Both the position numbers and the translations under genes were made by a program. A stretch of DNA of 64,000 nt. It comes from Nageia nagi. Taxonomy: Eukaryota > Pinophyta. The notes below the pieces were generated by a model. That model made no database searches. It saw only the letters and a list, made by a program, of their open reading frames with translations, and was not told where the DNA came from. Below are positions 1-11,146 of this stretch, in pieces; position 1 is the stretch's first letter; each line of letters starts with the position of its first letter. The stretch covers positions 76,012,001-76,076,000 of the forward strand of contig JBITNC010000001.1 in assembly GCA_050084985.1 (NCBI GenBank), written 5' to 3'.

Positions 1-378
1 TATAGAAAATCAAATCTCAAAGTTCCCAAAAAGAGCGCATAATATCAAATCGTTATTAATGCTACTATCTACGAGGATATTTTGCGTGTTCCGAGAGATT
101 GTGCATCAATCAACGAAATGAGCTATAAAAGGGCCAAGAGCACTACTCGCCAAAATACCTAAATTCTAGAATCCATAGAAAGCATTCACTTACAAATTTG
201 CAAAGCTAGTATCTACTACGCATTGCCAAGAGCTATGGAATATAGCAGAAGAATTCAGTAAAGCAAAGTGTTGGTTAGGGGTGATAAAAGTGAGATAAGA
301 AGAGTTGATAAGCGCAGCACAAGCAAATAGAAATGACTCAGGATCATCGATGAAGACAGCAAGGAAAATAAAGATTCC

Positions 379-1660
379 ATGGAATTATTGTGGGATACTG
401 AAATTATAGCTCGAAATAAGAACCCCAAGGGTACAGCTAAAGGTAAGTGCCCAAACTTCAGTTTTAATCACATAGCACATGCACCGATGGGTTCGGGTCT
501 CATGTACTTCATTCCCCATAGATGCTTTCCTACTCCTGAGTTGATAGAAGTTATAAGGGGGGCATTTGATCCTGCAACCAAAATGGTCAAAGACTTGCAA
601 GGAAGGACTATCTTAAATTTGGATTCCATTTTAGTAGCAAAGGCTTTTAATCCACCCTCCCCTATGCATTCCCTTGAGCACATTGATTGGTATATGACAC
701 CCAATTCCAATCTAAGAGCAAATATCATGGCCTGGCTAAATAAAAATGCAGTTGGGACCGTAAAATTTATGGAGTTCCCTAGTTCTGAACTCCTGCTCTC
801 CAATTTTTCTGCACATTCACAATTGTTATTGTCCATGTTAGCCATAGCAGCAAGCAAAGAGATAGATAGGTATGCCTCACCATCAAAATTAGCTATCGCA
901 TACCAAATTTCTCACCCAATTTCTCCTACGATGTATGATTGGGCTATTGCCCTTTCAGATGGAATGTCTGAACAGCTAGAAAAGATTAGTGAGGGATCCC
1001 ATTTTACATATGTGTCACACATTGTTTGGATGATGATTCATCAGAATGTTGATGTTTTTAAGAATTTAACCTTGGTTCATACTGATGAAAGAGGTTCTCA
1101 GAAGCCGGTGGACAAATGGACTGAGGAGGTGAGGTCTTCAGCAGATTACTACTGCTTTATAGAAAACTTTTTGGTTCCTACAATGAGTTTATTTACCCCC
1201 GTAGTGCCAAGATTATCAACAACTTCTAAGCTTTACCTCTAGATGCCACATGGAGAGACTGAGGACTGGTTCTTCACCAAGGAGGGGACTTTCATCAAGT
1301 TTTATGGGTTTTTTGGGGCTCCTTTCTTACTACCAGTCCATGTAATGGATTGGGTTTTCAGCATGGGATACGCCAGATAAATGGATTATATAGATTCTAA
1401 ATATGGAGCTGCAGTAAAAAAGAGGATAGTGTATGCCCTTCCTCATAAAGTGCACGACTTGGTGCTTCAAAGTAGGGGAGCAAGTGAATAAATTAAAGGT
1501 AAATTGTTGAATTTAAAATTGAAAAAACTCAGTCAGTATTTGCTATATGATCCTAAAGATATCTTTGGCAAGAGGTTGAGGGGCCAACCCAATCCCCTAG
1601 GTTTTAGAGCTGAATCCAGGCCAGAGCTCTTAAATGGCGAAACTCGAAACATGAAGACAA
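379..1660 (+). pseudogene. Unrecognised protein of element A, N-terminal part
   Basis: An open frame runs 379-1242 (287 codons) and continues in the same frame to about 1660, interrupted by only three stops: TAG at 1240-1242, TAA at 1378-1380 and TAA near 1488. The TAA stops could each come from CAA by one C-to-T change. The protein looks globular, with hydrophobic helical stretches and many aromatic residues (for example MYDWAIAL, SHIVWMMIHQ, FYGFFGAPF). I see no gag major-homology-like motif, zinc knuckle or enzyme motif, and I do not recognise the family. A captured host domain or a highly diverged gag are both possible. The preceding 378 bases look like untranslated leader. Confidence 0.5.
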
Positions 1661-1664
1661 GGTA

Positions 1665-2520
1665 ATGCCCATTGCCTTGATTACTAAAGATTTATTACCG
1701 ACATGGTTAGGTTTTTACAGCAAAAAGGCAAATTTTGACCCAAAAATAGACTCCATCTCAAAAAAGTCTTTGAAAGCCTTAAGAGATCAGAGATGGAGTG
1801 AAGAAAAAATAGCCACCTTCACCCAGTACCGGATTGAGTCTAAAAATTAGAATACCCCTCTAGATTCTGATTTAGATGATAAATTTGAAGGATGTGGAGG
1901 ATAGAACATCCCACAGACATCCTTGCTAGCGAAGGTTCGGATGATAGTGATGAGGAGGGAGAGCAGGGACGTGCAAGGTCCCAAACATCAACTCAAGAGG
2001 AGCAGCCTAAGGGGGAAACCAGGGAGATTTCCATAGAAACAGCGATTAGGAGGCCTGGGAGAGTGTATACTGTTAAAAGGAAAGCCCAAAAGGAGATGGC
2101 ACCACTCCACCACTACCAAAGAGAAGAAGAAGGAGCCCTACTCCATCAGGTATGCTCTCTACTCCCTCTTCCCCTATTTCTCTTACTCCTGCTTTATCTA
2201 TTTCTACTGCGCCCATTTCCATTCCAAGCTCCCTTCCCCTTACATCCAGCCCACAAGTTCCCCCATCATTAGCATCACTACAATACTGTTGTCACCTTCA
2301 CCATCTCTGCCTCCATCATCCTCTCCTTCATCCATTCCAGCACTTCCTACCACAAATCCATCCGGTAGTAGTGTCCCTGGGCCTAGTCAAGCTAGCCCCG
2401 TGACACCAGCACAGCAGATCATGACCTCCCCCTTTCAGGAGTTGAGCATCGGATCTCCATTCATTATGATATCTAGACAACAAGTATCTGTGGATGGCAT
2501 TATGTAGCAGTACCAACAGA
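1665..2520 (+). pseudogene. Element A protein, central acidic and Pro/Ser-rich linker
   Basis: Coding character continues after a frameshift near 1650, first in the frame of 1665-1850 and then, after another shift, in that of 1892-2130. The latter carries an acidic run (SEGSDDSDEEGEQG) followed by basic sequence. From about 2150 to 2480, overlapping frames give long Pro/Ser/Thr-rich stretches typical of a disordered linker. Frame changes show that this part is decayed. It continues the same presumed polypeptide as 379-1660 and leads into the coiled-coil part. No function is assigned. Confidence 0.4.
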
Positions 2521-2589
2521 TGAAACAGGGTCGAGATGCATGGATGCAGAAGCAGGTCAAGAAGCTCCCAGTTCCAGATAATCTGGTAA

Positions 2590-3734
2590 GGCTTTCGAAC
2601 TTCAATGGATCTGAAGCATAAGGTGCTTGAAATGGCTATTGCCTAAGACCCACAAGAAGGGAAAAGTGATCTCTCCTCTATGAACACTTGGGTTAAAATT
2701 GACACACGAAGCATATCTCGAAGTGATAAAAATGAGCTCTTGCAAACTGCAGTAGACCTCAACATATCAGAGCAGACAAAGTTGGAGGTCAAGTACAATA
2801 AGCTGCAAAAGGCCCATGAAGCTATGAAGTAGCAGTTAGACACTCAGAAATTAAAATTGAAAGCTATTGAAAATAACATATCAATTTTGAAGACTAGTTT
2901 GGCGATGGCTACAGTAGACACTTTGATCCAGAAAGATGCCATCATCTCTCAGAGAGATGCTAAGATAGTTGCCAGAGTAGCAGAGATTAGTGATTTGAAC
3001 ACTAACATAGTGCAACTCCAATCAAGTCTGAATGTGAATAAGGTAGACAAATCCTTTTTGTTAAATATGAAGAAAAGATTTTGGGAGTTGAGGGTGAGAA
3101 AATCAAAGATTTGATCCATCTAGAGACCATATAGAATCATGTTTATCAGAGCTCAAAAGGCTCGAGGTTGAGGTCACCAGATGTGAAAATATTTTGAACC
3201 CCATTTCAGAACAGGCCAAGCAAGCAAACAAGATGCTAAATAGCCTCTCAAATGAGAAGCTACAGTCCTATAATATTGGTGATCGAGTGGAGCTCATGTC
3301 AGCAATTGATTACCTAGTAAGGGGGAAATGGGTTTGTCAAGAGATCAAGAGTAATATCCCGCACCGGACACTAAGAAATTAAAAACTTAAAGTTAGAGAT
3401 TCAGGGATTAAATGCATCCAGAATCCCAAAGTTATGGAGAAGTGATGGCTTGCTTGTCCCTAAAGCTGAGTTTTTGAGTGGTCTACAGAGCAAGATTCAA
3501 AGCACTAATGACATCAATACGCTCTTGGTTTCATTTGACGAAACCAATTTGATAAAATTATTTGATTCTTTAACGAACGGTAGCTTTCACATTCAGCAAT
3601 TGTTGAGAAAATATACTCATGTGTCTTATGAAATTTTGAACACTATAGCTTTAGCCCATGCAAGGCTAAAGGATTTTTCTGGGATCCCTATAGAATGGAG
3701 TAAGTTTCATCAACTCTTGAGTATACAGAACTGA
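2590..3734 (+). pseudogene. Element A protein, C-terminal coiled-coil part
   Basis: From about 2690 the translation is rich in K, E, Q and L with heptad-like spacing. The ORF at 2857-3114 is mostly predicted coiled coil by eye (IENNISILKTSLAMATVDTL, then repeated IxxxxAxI patterns). Further open segments at 3194-3382 and 3450-3734 are also helical. Stops and frame changes separate them. Coiled coils could drive self-assembly, as gag proteins do, but that is inference. The coding region ends at 3734, about 90 bases before the LTR. Confidence 0.4.
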
Positions 3735-3822
3735 AGTCTGATTCCTTGATTCATTTAAATAAGATTTTGGGTTCTAAAATTTCTTTGTAATTGGCAAAAT
3801 TTTCCCATAGATGTCGCCAAAA

Positions 3823-5194
3823 TGTATATCAATACATAATCATTACTCCAAGGTTCTTCTGAAAGTATGATCACTTCCAGAGGTGACTAACTACGCATAA
3901 TCACAATGGGTTTTAAGAATTATTTCTAAAAGTAATTACTTCATTATGAAAGAAGAAAAGCCCCTCGAAGTTAATGTTGAGTAACCCAGGTTCCAGAAGA
4001 GATGACGTTAGCGATTTCAGGCCTTAACCCAAAACTGGATCCCGAAAGTGATGAGTCAGCAAGGAGTGATCAAATAGTCAGAGCCAGTGAGTAAAACATT
4101 CCAAAAGTAAGAGATGACATCAGCAATTTTAGGCCTTAACCCAAAACCAAACCTTAGAAGTGATGAGGTCAGCATGGAGTGATCAAATAGCAGGAGTCAG
4201 TGAGTAGAGCATTTCGGAAGTATGAAGATGACATCACAGGGAGAACAACATTCACATTTTTGAATGAAACCAAGTCTCGAAAGTGATGAGGTTAGCAAGG
4301 AGTGATCGAATAGCCAGAGCTAGTGAGTAGAGCATTCTAAAGTATGAAGATGATGTCACAGGGAGAATAACGTTCACATTTTTGAATGAAATCAGGTCCC
4401 AAAAGTGATGAGGTCAGCAAGGAGTGATCAAATAGCTAGAGCCAGTGAGTAGAGCATTTTGGAATGTAGAGATGAGGATAGTGAGAGGTCAGATCATAGT
4501 TATCAAGAAGCTGTATCATCTGCAATCTGCCCAATTTTGTAATATTCTGCCAAGTGGCATATGTAGGTAGTATCAGTTAAAAGAAGGCTAGAATCTTGAA
4601 GCCATTTTTGTAAACATTTCTATTCTGCAATTCTTATAACTATTGTTGCTTTGTATAAGTATATGAAAATAAAGTGAAAGAAGGGTCGGAAAGCCCTAGT
4701 ATTGCTCTTTACATTTATTCTCGAAAACCTATAGTTTTTATTAGTAATATGATACCATCTTGACCTTTCTTGTCTAGCACTCGCAATTGTTATTCTTAAT
4801 TAGGTTACATTGTGGTAGCTTTGCATGTTTTCTGAATGATAATTGCAGTTCTAGTATAACTGTGTTTGCATATATGGTAGAGTAAAGCTCAAAAACTATT
4901 AGAGAGTGAGAGCTTGTACTGTAGCTGCTACACTAGATTCAGACTAAGGTTTCACACCCTGTGAAAGCCTGCGCTAAACTAGTGATCCACCTTTGCTTTC
5001 TCTCTTGTTACCCTAAGCCTTTTTGCTTAAATTCCTTGCACTCTACTCCTTTTTATTTTTTTCCTGTTACTTCTCCTACACCTAATGTATAAGGAACCGG
5101 CCTTCTCTAGATATCAACTGTCACCATGGTCTATTCTTGATTTACTTTGGTTGAGATTGTTCATGGCGCATATATTACACAATCCTAATCAACA
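3823..5194 (+). repeat. 3' LTR of element A
   Basis: Starts TGTATATC and ends ATCAACA (TG..CA), 1372 bp. It aligns with the 1380-bp LTRs of D through most of its length, notably the 3' half: the TATAAGTATATGAAAATAAA block near 4655-4675, the GTATTGC..TTTACATT block, the polypyrimidine stretch near 4990-5070 and the terminal CACAATC..ATCAACA. The 5' half is more diverged and is built from about four 112-122-bp tandem units (about 4000-4460). Confidence 0.8.
4003..4358 (+). promoter_or_regulatory. Array of TGACGTCA-like sites in the LTR of A
   Basis: One CRE/TGA-type bZIP-like octamer per tandem unit: TGACGTTA at 4003, TGACATCA at 4115, TGACATCA at 4229 and TGATGTCA at 4351. The two LTRs of D carry the same motif, twice as perfect TGACGTCA. 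Such palindromes are known binding sites for plant bZIP (TGA) factors; activity here is inferred. The position upstream of the conserved TATA-like block fits an enhancer in U3. Confidence 0.4.
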
Positions 5195-5337
5195 GTATAC
5201 CTTTGTAGGAGTCCTCAAAAGATGGTTTGGAAATCTTCCAAAGAGCAGTCAAAATGGTTTTACATCAAATATTATGGCTGATAGTTACCTCATAGCCGTG
5301 TATGTAAAACACGGGAGAATTCATAATAGGGAGTAGA
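5195..5337 (+). pseudogene. PPR fragment in the 3' LTR of G (truncated by A)
   Basis: Translation gives TFVGVLKRWFG.. followed by NGFTSNIMADSYLIAVYV and KHGRIHNRE. This matches the pattern of plant PLS-class pentatricopeptide repeats (TFVxVLxAC.., GFxSNxxVxxxLIxMYxKxGxI). It is the same fragment as 35811-35948 in G's other LTR. Element A inserted directly upstream, so the rest of the relic lies outside the window. The open frame that begins at 5085 inside A's LTR is an accidental junction, not a gene. Confidence 0.6.
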
Positions 5338-5693
5338 GCTAAAGAAATTAGCAAGTAAGGTAAAGTAAGATTGGATTCTTTTCCAAGGCATGAACCTTTA
5401 TGAACTACCCATAAGAAAATTAATTGGCTAGGGTCATCAATATGTTAACATACACAATTCATTTTACTCAAGACTTCCTACCAATTTAAATAAAAGAAGA
5501 AAAATAATAAGATCCCACTCCATTACTTTTTAAGGAAAAGACAAGGCACCAACCTTCACATGCATTATGTCAAATAAAATAATCAATATGTTTATTCAAA
5601 TTGTATAATACCTCTCTCAACAATTAATTCCATGAACCTTTATCAAAAAATATTTTCATACAACTCATTAAGTAACATCAAATAGGACTACTT
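5195..5693 (-). repeat. 3' LTR of element G, left part
   Basis: Aligns with 35807-36306 at roughly 90% identity by eye, with few indels. It is cut at the left by element A and at the right by copia B. The last five bases (TACTT, 5689-5693) are the target site duplicated by B. Confidence 0.8.
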
Positions 5694-6195
5694 TGAGAGA
5701 ATTAGCACTACTCTAATTCCCAAGGTCCAAGACTATAGAAAGCTCAATCACATTCAACATGCAACATCTACAAGCTACTAACACATTCACACAATATGAC
5801 ACCAATATAATGTGGTTCCTCCCTCCTTGGGAGTACATCCACAACTAGTTCTCTATTCTCAAGTATGCCCCTCTTACAACAATTCTCTTGCTCTCTCCTA
5901 CACAACCTAGTAGAGTAATCTTACTTCAAAACTTAGATAGATTTACAAGAGGAGAGGCCCTCTATTTATAGCTTGAGAGCACCTCCCTAACCTCCCTTTA
6001 ACCCAAGCGTTAGGTTAGGGTTACAATAAATGTGTGATCTAACTTTAACCTACCAACTAACCCCATGGTTAGGTCAAAGTCCACACATAATAAAGAATTC
6101 AATTAATCCCTTGAGGTATCTACATATCCTTTAAGTGATTCATTGGAATTACAAGGAGTTTAGATATTCACAATATTTCATTACAAATTCTAACA
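5694..6195 (-). repeat. 3' LTR of copia B
   Basis: 502 bp. On the plus strand it starts TGAGAGAATTAG and ends CAAATTCTAACA, so on the element strand it runs TGTTAG..TCTCA. It is the same length as the partner at 14423-14924, with about 10 substitutions between them. Confidence 0.95.
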
Positions 6196-6204
6196 CTCCC
6201 CCTT
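6196..6204 (-). other. Polypurine tract of copia B
   Basis: The element-sense sequence AAGGGGGAG directly abuts the 3' LTR start (TGTTAG). This is the expected plus-strand priming site. Confidence 0.85.
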
Positions 6205-6687
6205 AATGCAATATTGGGATAGAGCATAGAAGAAAGAAGAGAGAGAGTAAGAGAGAGTTCTCCTCCATAGAGATACAAGTGGAGATGAGAACATTTACAT
6301 ATTTGAGAATCTTTTTTTTGAGAACTAGTATGAGACTCACTACATTACCATTTGACAAAATGGTTTACAATACAATCATTAACCACAACTGGTTTCAATA
6401 TACATAGTAGTCAATCAACTTTAAGTTGACATGTGAGTCTCCATGAGCTTGCTTTCACAAGGTGAGTAACCTGCATTTCTAAAGAAGATCCTACATGCTA
6501 CAAGCAACTCATGAACAAAATCAGTTAGATGCATCATATATTCAAATAAGAGAATCAAATAATGTTATCTTATAAATAACTGATTAATGGTGCACTATAA
6601 GTCATCACGGAGATGCCAAGTCATCACTCATAGTCACCTGTTGTATATAGACATGTGTTGATTATTAATAGAGCATAAAAATTGTAC

Positions 6688-7137
6688 AACGAGTTTCTCA
6701 CACAGAGCAAACTCACCATGGAGGTATAGAATGTACAACAAGTTCATCACGTAGAGCGAACTTACCATGAAGGTATATTAATTATATGCTCAAATATTGT
6801 ACAATGAGTTTCTCACGCAAAGCAAACTCACCACAGAGGTATAGAGCATAAAAAATTGTACAACAAGTTTCTCACGTAGAGAAAACTCACCATGGAGGTA
6901 TAGAATGTACAACAAGTTCATCACACAGAGCAAACTTACCATGGAGGTATATTAATTATATGCTCAAAAATTGTACAACGAGTTTCTCATGCAGAGCAAA
7001 CTCACCACGGAGGTATAAATATGTACAACAAGTTTGTCACACAGAGCAAACTTACCACGAAGGTATAAAATAATCAACACTCTATAACAACAATTGTACA
7101 ACAAGTTTGTCATGTAGAGCAAACTTACCACGAAGGT
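6688..7137 (-). repeat. Eight tandem hairpin units in the 3' untranslated region of copia B
   Basis: Units of about 48-73 bp each contain a constant 24-nt core at 6691, 6740, 6806, 6865, 6914, 6980, 7030 and 7103. Each core is 6-nt arm, 12-nt middle, 6-nt arm. Plus-strand arm pairs are GAGTTT/AAACTC (units 1, 3, 6), AAGTTC/GAACTT (2), AAGTTT/AAACTT (7, 8), AAGTTT/AAACTC (4) and AAGTTC/AAACTT (5). Units 4 and 5 have an A-C mismatch on the plus strand, which becomes a G-U wobble on the minus strand, the element's RNA sense. In several units an inner CTC/GAG extends the stem. The array starts right after the RT-RNase H stop codon. Confidence 0.85.
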
Positions 7138-8652
7138 CTAGAATGTATAATCAAAAAGGCCTCTTAGAGGTGAAGTTGTCATCATTAACAAAGGTTCAAA
7201 CTTCACTCCCCTTGAGGGCAACTTCACCAACCTGAGAGAATCCTTAAGCTTGCTGAACTGAGCTTCAAGAAGGGGCTTGGTGAATATATCAGCGGAGTTT
7301 TCAATAGATGGACAATATTCCAAATGTATGATGTCATCTAGAACCTTCTCCATGATAAAATGGGCTTGGATTTCCACATGTTTGGTTCTCTGATGGAACA
7401 TAGGATTCTTAGCCAAAGAGATAGCCGATTGATTGTCTGAAGAAATAAGAGATGGGCCATTTTGCTTATACCCAATTTTGTTCAAAAGATGTCTTAGCCA
7501 AATAGCTTCTTGGGAGCCAACAAACATGGCTCGATATTCGGCTTCGATGGTAGAAAGAGTCACAGTAGGTTGCTTCTTGGAAGCCCAAGAGATAGCACCT
7601 GAACCAATACTGAACACATATGCAGAGGTTGATTTTCTATCATCTCTATCTCTCCCATAATCAGAATCTGAGAACCCTGAGAGAACAATTGAGGGCACTT
7701 TGGAATACTTAAGAGCAAGATCCTTTGTCCCTGCCATATACCTCAAGATTTGCTTCACAGCATTGAGGTGTTCAACATATGGTTTTTGCATGAATCGTGC
7801 CATCAGATTCACTGCAAAGGCAATATCAGGATGAGAGATAGTCAGATACAGAAGACTACCGATCAATTGCCTATAAGTTATAGCATCAGCCAACTGAAAA
7901 TCTGAGCTCAGTGATACAACGATTTTAGGAGAAACAGGTATTGCAGCATATCTACACCCCTCCATTCCAAACTTTTGCAAGATGTTTGATATATACTTAG
8001 ATTGACTAAGATAAGTACAATCTTTGTGTTGGTATACTTGCATTCCAAGATAGTAATGCAATAGACCTAGATTAGTCATTTCAAATGTTGCCTTCAGTTT
8101 GGATATACACTCTTGGATGATTTCAATATTGTTGCCTGTTATGAGAAGATCATCCACATAATGGAGAATTAAGACTATGTCTTTTCCTTGATTGAGTACA
8201 TAGAGATCTGAGTCAGAGAAGCACTTGGAAAAATCAATATCTGCAAAGAATCCTGAAATTTTCTTGTACCATGCTCTAGGTGCTTGTTTAAGTCCATACA
8301 AAGACTTCTTTAGCTTGCACACAAGAGACTCTTTTCCTTCTAGAATAAATCCTTCTGGTTGATTCATGTAGATTTCTACATCCAAGACACCATTGAGAAA
8401 TGCACTCTTGACATCAAGTTGGAAAACTTTCCATCCCTGAGCTGCAGAAAGAGCAAGGATTATCCTAACAGTAGGCATTTTGGCCATAGGAGCAAAGGTT
8501 TCCTCATAATCAATACCATATTTCTGAGCAAATCCTTTGGCCACTAACCTTGCTTTGTATTTTTCAACTTCTCCATCAGAATTGTACTTAACCTTGTAAA
8601 TACATTTATTTCCAATCACATTTTTCTCATTGGGATAAGGAACCAAATCCAA
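7138..8652 (-). pseudogene. pol: Copia B pol: reverse transcriptase and RNase H, intact frame
   Basis: 504-codon frame. RT begins within the conserved NxxW..VPxP region and has the copia blocks KARLVAKGFAQ, FQLDVKSAFLNG, YGLKQAPRAWY and the catalytic YVDD at residues 165-168. RNase H follows with SDSDYGRDRDDRKSTSAYVF, the acidic STIEAEYRAM, SSDNQSAISLAKNP and TKHVEIQAHF, ending at DIFTKPL and a short tail. All expected catalytic acidic residues are visible. The frame is separated from integrase by a one-base deletion near 8650 (the upstream frame reads ..NETW and then goes out of register), so as a polyprotein gene it is broken even though this part is open. Confidence 0.9.
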
Positions 8653-9868
8653 GTTTCATTTTTTATGAGTGCCTCATACTCAACTTTCATAGCTTCCATC
8701 CAACATTCTTGCTTGGAAGCTTCTTTGAATGTTGATGGCTCATTCATATTATCAATTATGGCAAATAAGGATTTATTCAAGGTCATACTTCTTGTAATTC
8801 TCTGAGCTGGAGAATTTTGCTCTTGTGGTGACTTCCCTACATGATCATCCAACCAATTAGGTGCAGGCATAGAATCTTCTGAATCAGACACCTCAGCATG
8901 AGAAGTCGTATCCTCAGGAAGTTCATTGAACTTGACATCCCTAGAAATAAAGATTGTTTTATGGGATGAGGAGTAGAGCCTGTAACCTTTATACTGATTA
9001 TCATACCCCACAAAGATGCATTTTTCTGATCTTTTGTCTAGCTTCTTTCTTTTCTTTGAGGTAATGAAGGCAAATGCATCACATCCAAAGACCTTGAAGT
9101 GTGAGATGTTAGGTTTCTTTCCTATCCATGCTTCATACAGAGTTTTTCCTTCAACTGCTTTAGTAGGACACCTATTTAGGGTGTGAATAGCAGTGTGAAT
9201 AGCTTCTCCCCATAAGAAACTAGGAAGGTTACCCAACATGCATCTTGCCATTTCCATAATGGTGCGATTCTTTCTTTCAGCAACTCCATTTTGCTAAGGG
9301 GTGTAAGGGATTGTGAATTTTTGCTTGATCCCATGTTTAACACAATAATCATTAAACTCATTGCTATTATATTCACCCCCATTGTCAGATCTCAGCATTT
9401 TGATCTTAAAATCAGTTTGATTTTCAACAAGTGCCTTGAAGTCTTTAAATCGATCAAAAGTTTGATCCTTGTGCTCAAGTAGATAACCAAATGTCATCCT
9501 ACTGAAATCATCAATGAAGGTCAGAACATAAGAAGCTCCCCCTAGAGACTTAGTCTGAAATGGGGACCCATCAAATCTGAATGCACAAGCTGAAGAGGAT
9601 GAGTAGCCCAAATTGCCTTATCCTTTTCAAACTTTTACCTATTCATCTTTCCAAGAATGCACCTTTCACAAAGACCAATTATGGGTGAAATATTAGGTAA
9701 ACCTTCCACAAGTTCTTGATTTTTCATATCTTGAATACTCTTGTGGTTAAGGTGCCCTAATCGTTGATGCCAAAGATTACCTTTTGAACACACATTTGTA
9801 GCAAGATAAATCTTTGAAGGTACTTGATCCACAATATAAAGGTCATTCCTTACTGATCCTTTCATCAA
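8616..9868 (-). pseudogene. pol: Copia B pol: integrase, broken
   Basis: The N-terminal HHCC finger is in 9635-9868 (HQRLGHLNHKSIQ and CERCILGK). The core follows in 9294-9611, with FIDDFSR and LRSDNGGEY supplying two catalytic aspartates. The glutamate block (NGVAERKNR) lies just beyond a TAG near 9292. The 8616-9257 frame carries the C-terminal part with FGCDAFAF and FVGYDNQYKGYRLY, then an acidic linker to RT. Breaks are a TAA near 9634, a frameshift near 9565 and the TAG near 9292. The two stops are each reachable from CAA or CAG by C-to-T. Confidence 0.88.
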
Positions 9869-10144
9869 AGTGGCAAGTCCTTTCTTAACACACCAGGAGT
9901 GTGAGGTAAACTCAAATGAGCATCCTATCCTTGTAATCTAAATTACAAAGATAAGATTCATCCTTAGCTTAGGCACATAAAAGACATTATCAAGCACCTT
10001 TCCATGAATCTTCACATTCCCTATTCTTTGAACATCAAGGACTGTATTATCACCTATCACAACTGTATCCTTGTTGTACTTATGAAAATTTTCAAACTTA
10101 TCCTTTTCATAACACATGTGATTAGTGCATCCTGAATCAATAAT
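9869..10144 (-). pseudogene. pol: Copia B pol: aspartic protease region, broken
   Basis: Immediately after the gag stop (10142-10144) the same frame reads IIDSGCTNHMCYEKDKF, the copia protease active site (D-S-G) plus the TNHM motif that usually follows it. Further on it reads IGDNTVLDVQRIGNVKI and FYVPKLRMNLI, the standard copia protease-to-integrase region. The stop before it replaces a position normally occupied by tryptophan (TGG to TAG). Another stop lies near 9937. Confidence 0.8.
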
Positions 10145-11146
10145 CTAATCATTTGAAATAGTTTGAGTCATTGAGTAGTAGGAAACATAAGCAGCATGCT
10201 TGTTCTTCTTTCTATTATTGAAATTTCTCACATTTGCATTTCCCTTTCCTTTTTGAGAAAATTTCTTTTTGCGACAATCATACTCTTTGTGCCCAAAGAT
10301 GCCACAAAAGTTACAATTCCCATCAAACTTTTCCTGCGGTGTTGGTTTGCTTGATCCAGCTTTGTTATTCCTTTGCTTGAAGTTGTTGTGCTTCCTAATG
10401 GTAGATGAGGATTTGTTGTCTTTGAATTTATAATGTTTGAACATCTTCTTAAAAGGAGTTTTGGTTGCTCCTACAACAATGCTATTATCCTTTGGAGAAA
10501 TGTTCAACATTTTCTTGTTCAAAATTTCCTCATGCTTCAGAAGGAGTTTAGAAAGATTGTCAAGGGAGATAACATCTTCTTCATCATCGAGCCTAGTCTC
10601 CATAACTGTGACAAAGTTACTAAACTTTGTAGAGAGGATTTGAATAATAATGAAGACCATGAACTCATCATTGATCCAATTGCACCCATAGCCAACCAGT
10701 TGTGTCCTAAGGTCAATGATTTTGTTCAAGTAGATTGAGGCACTTTCATCTTCTCCTTGATGATACTACAACAACTTTTGTAGAATGGTGAACCTTCTTG
10801 AAAATTTGGACCCAAGGTAAATTTTCTTTAGTCTGTCCCAAGCTTCTTTTGCTGATGTCGAGGAAGAAATCATGAGAAGGATGTCATTTGAAATTGCATG
10901 ATAGATCATTGAGGTTGCTAACTCATTCTTTGAGTTGTAAATTTCAAGGGCCTTCTCATCTGTAGGAGCAAATAGATCTTCATTTACTGTCTGCCATAGC
11001 TTCCTTACTTGTAACTCAGCTCTCATACGAGGTTCCCATATGCCGTAGTTAGAACCATCGAGTATGTGCTTGGGTATGAAGGTTTCAACCATTGTCTGTA
11101 CAAAAAATAAATATGCAATAAGAATGCAAATTTTACAAGTTTCCAT
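10145..11146 (-). pseudogene. gag: Copia B gag, one internal stop
   Basis: Two open segments in one frame, 11146-10766 and 10729-10145, are separated by a TAG near 10766. The N-terminal part (LDGSNYGIWEPRMRAEL.., then ..AKEAWDRLKKIYLG) is the copia gag core. The C-terminal part has a canonical CX2CX4HX4C knuckle (CNFCGIFGHKEYDC, about 10269-10310) in a Lys/Asn-rich tail. This is the capsid/nucleocapsid protein that packages the element RNA. The start at 11146 precedes the conserved core; an internal ATG at 11092 (METFIPK-like region) is an alternative start. Confidence 0.85.

Larger units (their letters stand above)
1..5194 (+). mobile_element. Element A: truncated LTR retrotransposon without pol, same LTR family as D
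   Basis: The left end lies outside the window. What is present is a 5' stretch, a decayed unrecognised coding region (379-3734), a short 3' untranslated region and the whole 3' LTR (3823-5194). The last ~75 bases before the LTR, and the LTR itself, resemble those of element D (the motif TTTTCCC..GTCGCCA just before the LTR, and the LTR end CACAATC..ATCAACA). No protease, RT, RNase H or integrase motif is visible in 1-3822. I infer a non-autonomous (LARD-like) element that used proteins of a D-type relative. It was inserted into the 3' LTR of G: bases from 5195 align with G's other LTR from 35807. The expected right TSD is GTATA at 5195-5199; the left one is off the window. Confidence 0.75.

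Noticed and set aside
5085-5336. Open frame joining the LTR of A to PPR-like sequence
   Set aside because: The frame crosses the insertion junction at 5194/5195; its first half is LTR sequence. It is an accidental fusion.
6688-7137. CRISPR-like array
   Set aside because: Units are tandem without unique spacers, inside a plant retroelement; the palindromic core and element context explain it.
7433-7660. Plus-strand frame over copia B RNase H
   Set aside because: Antisense shadow of the RT-RNase H frame.
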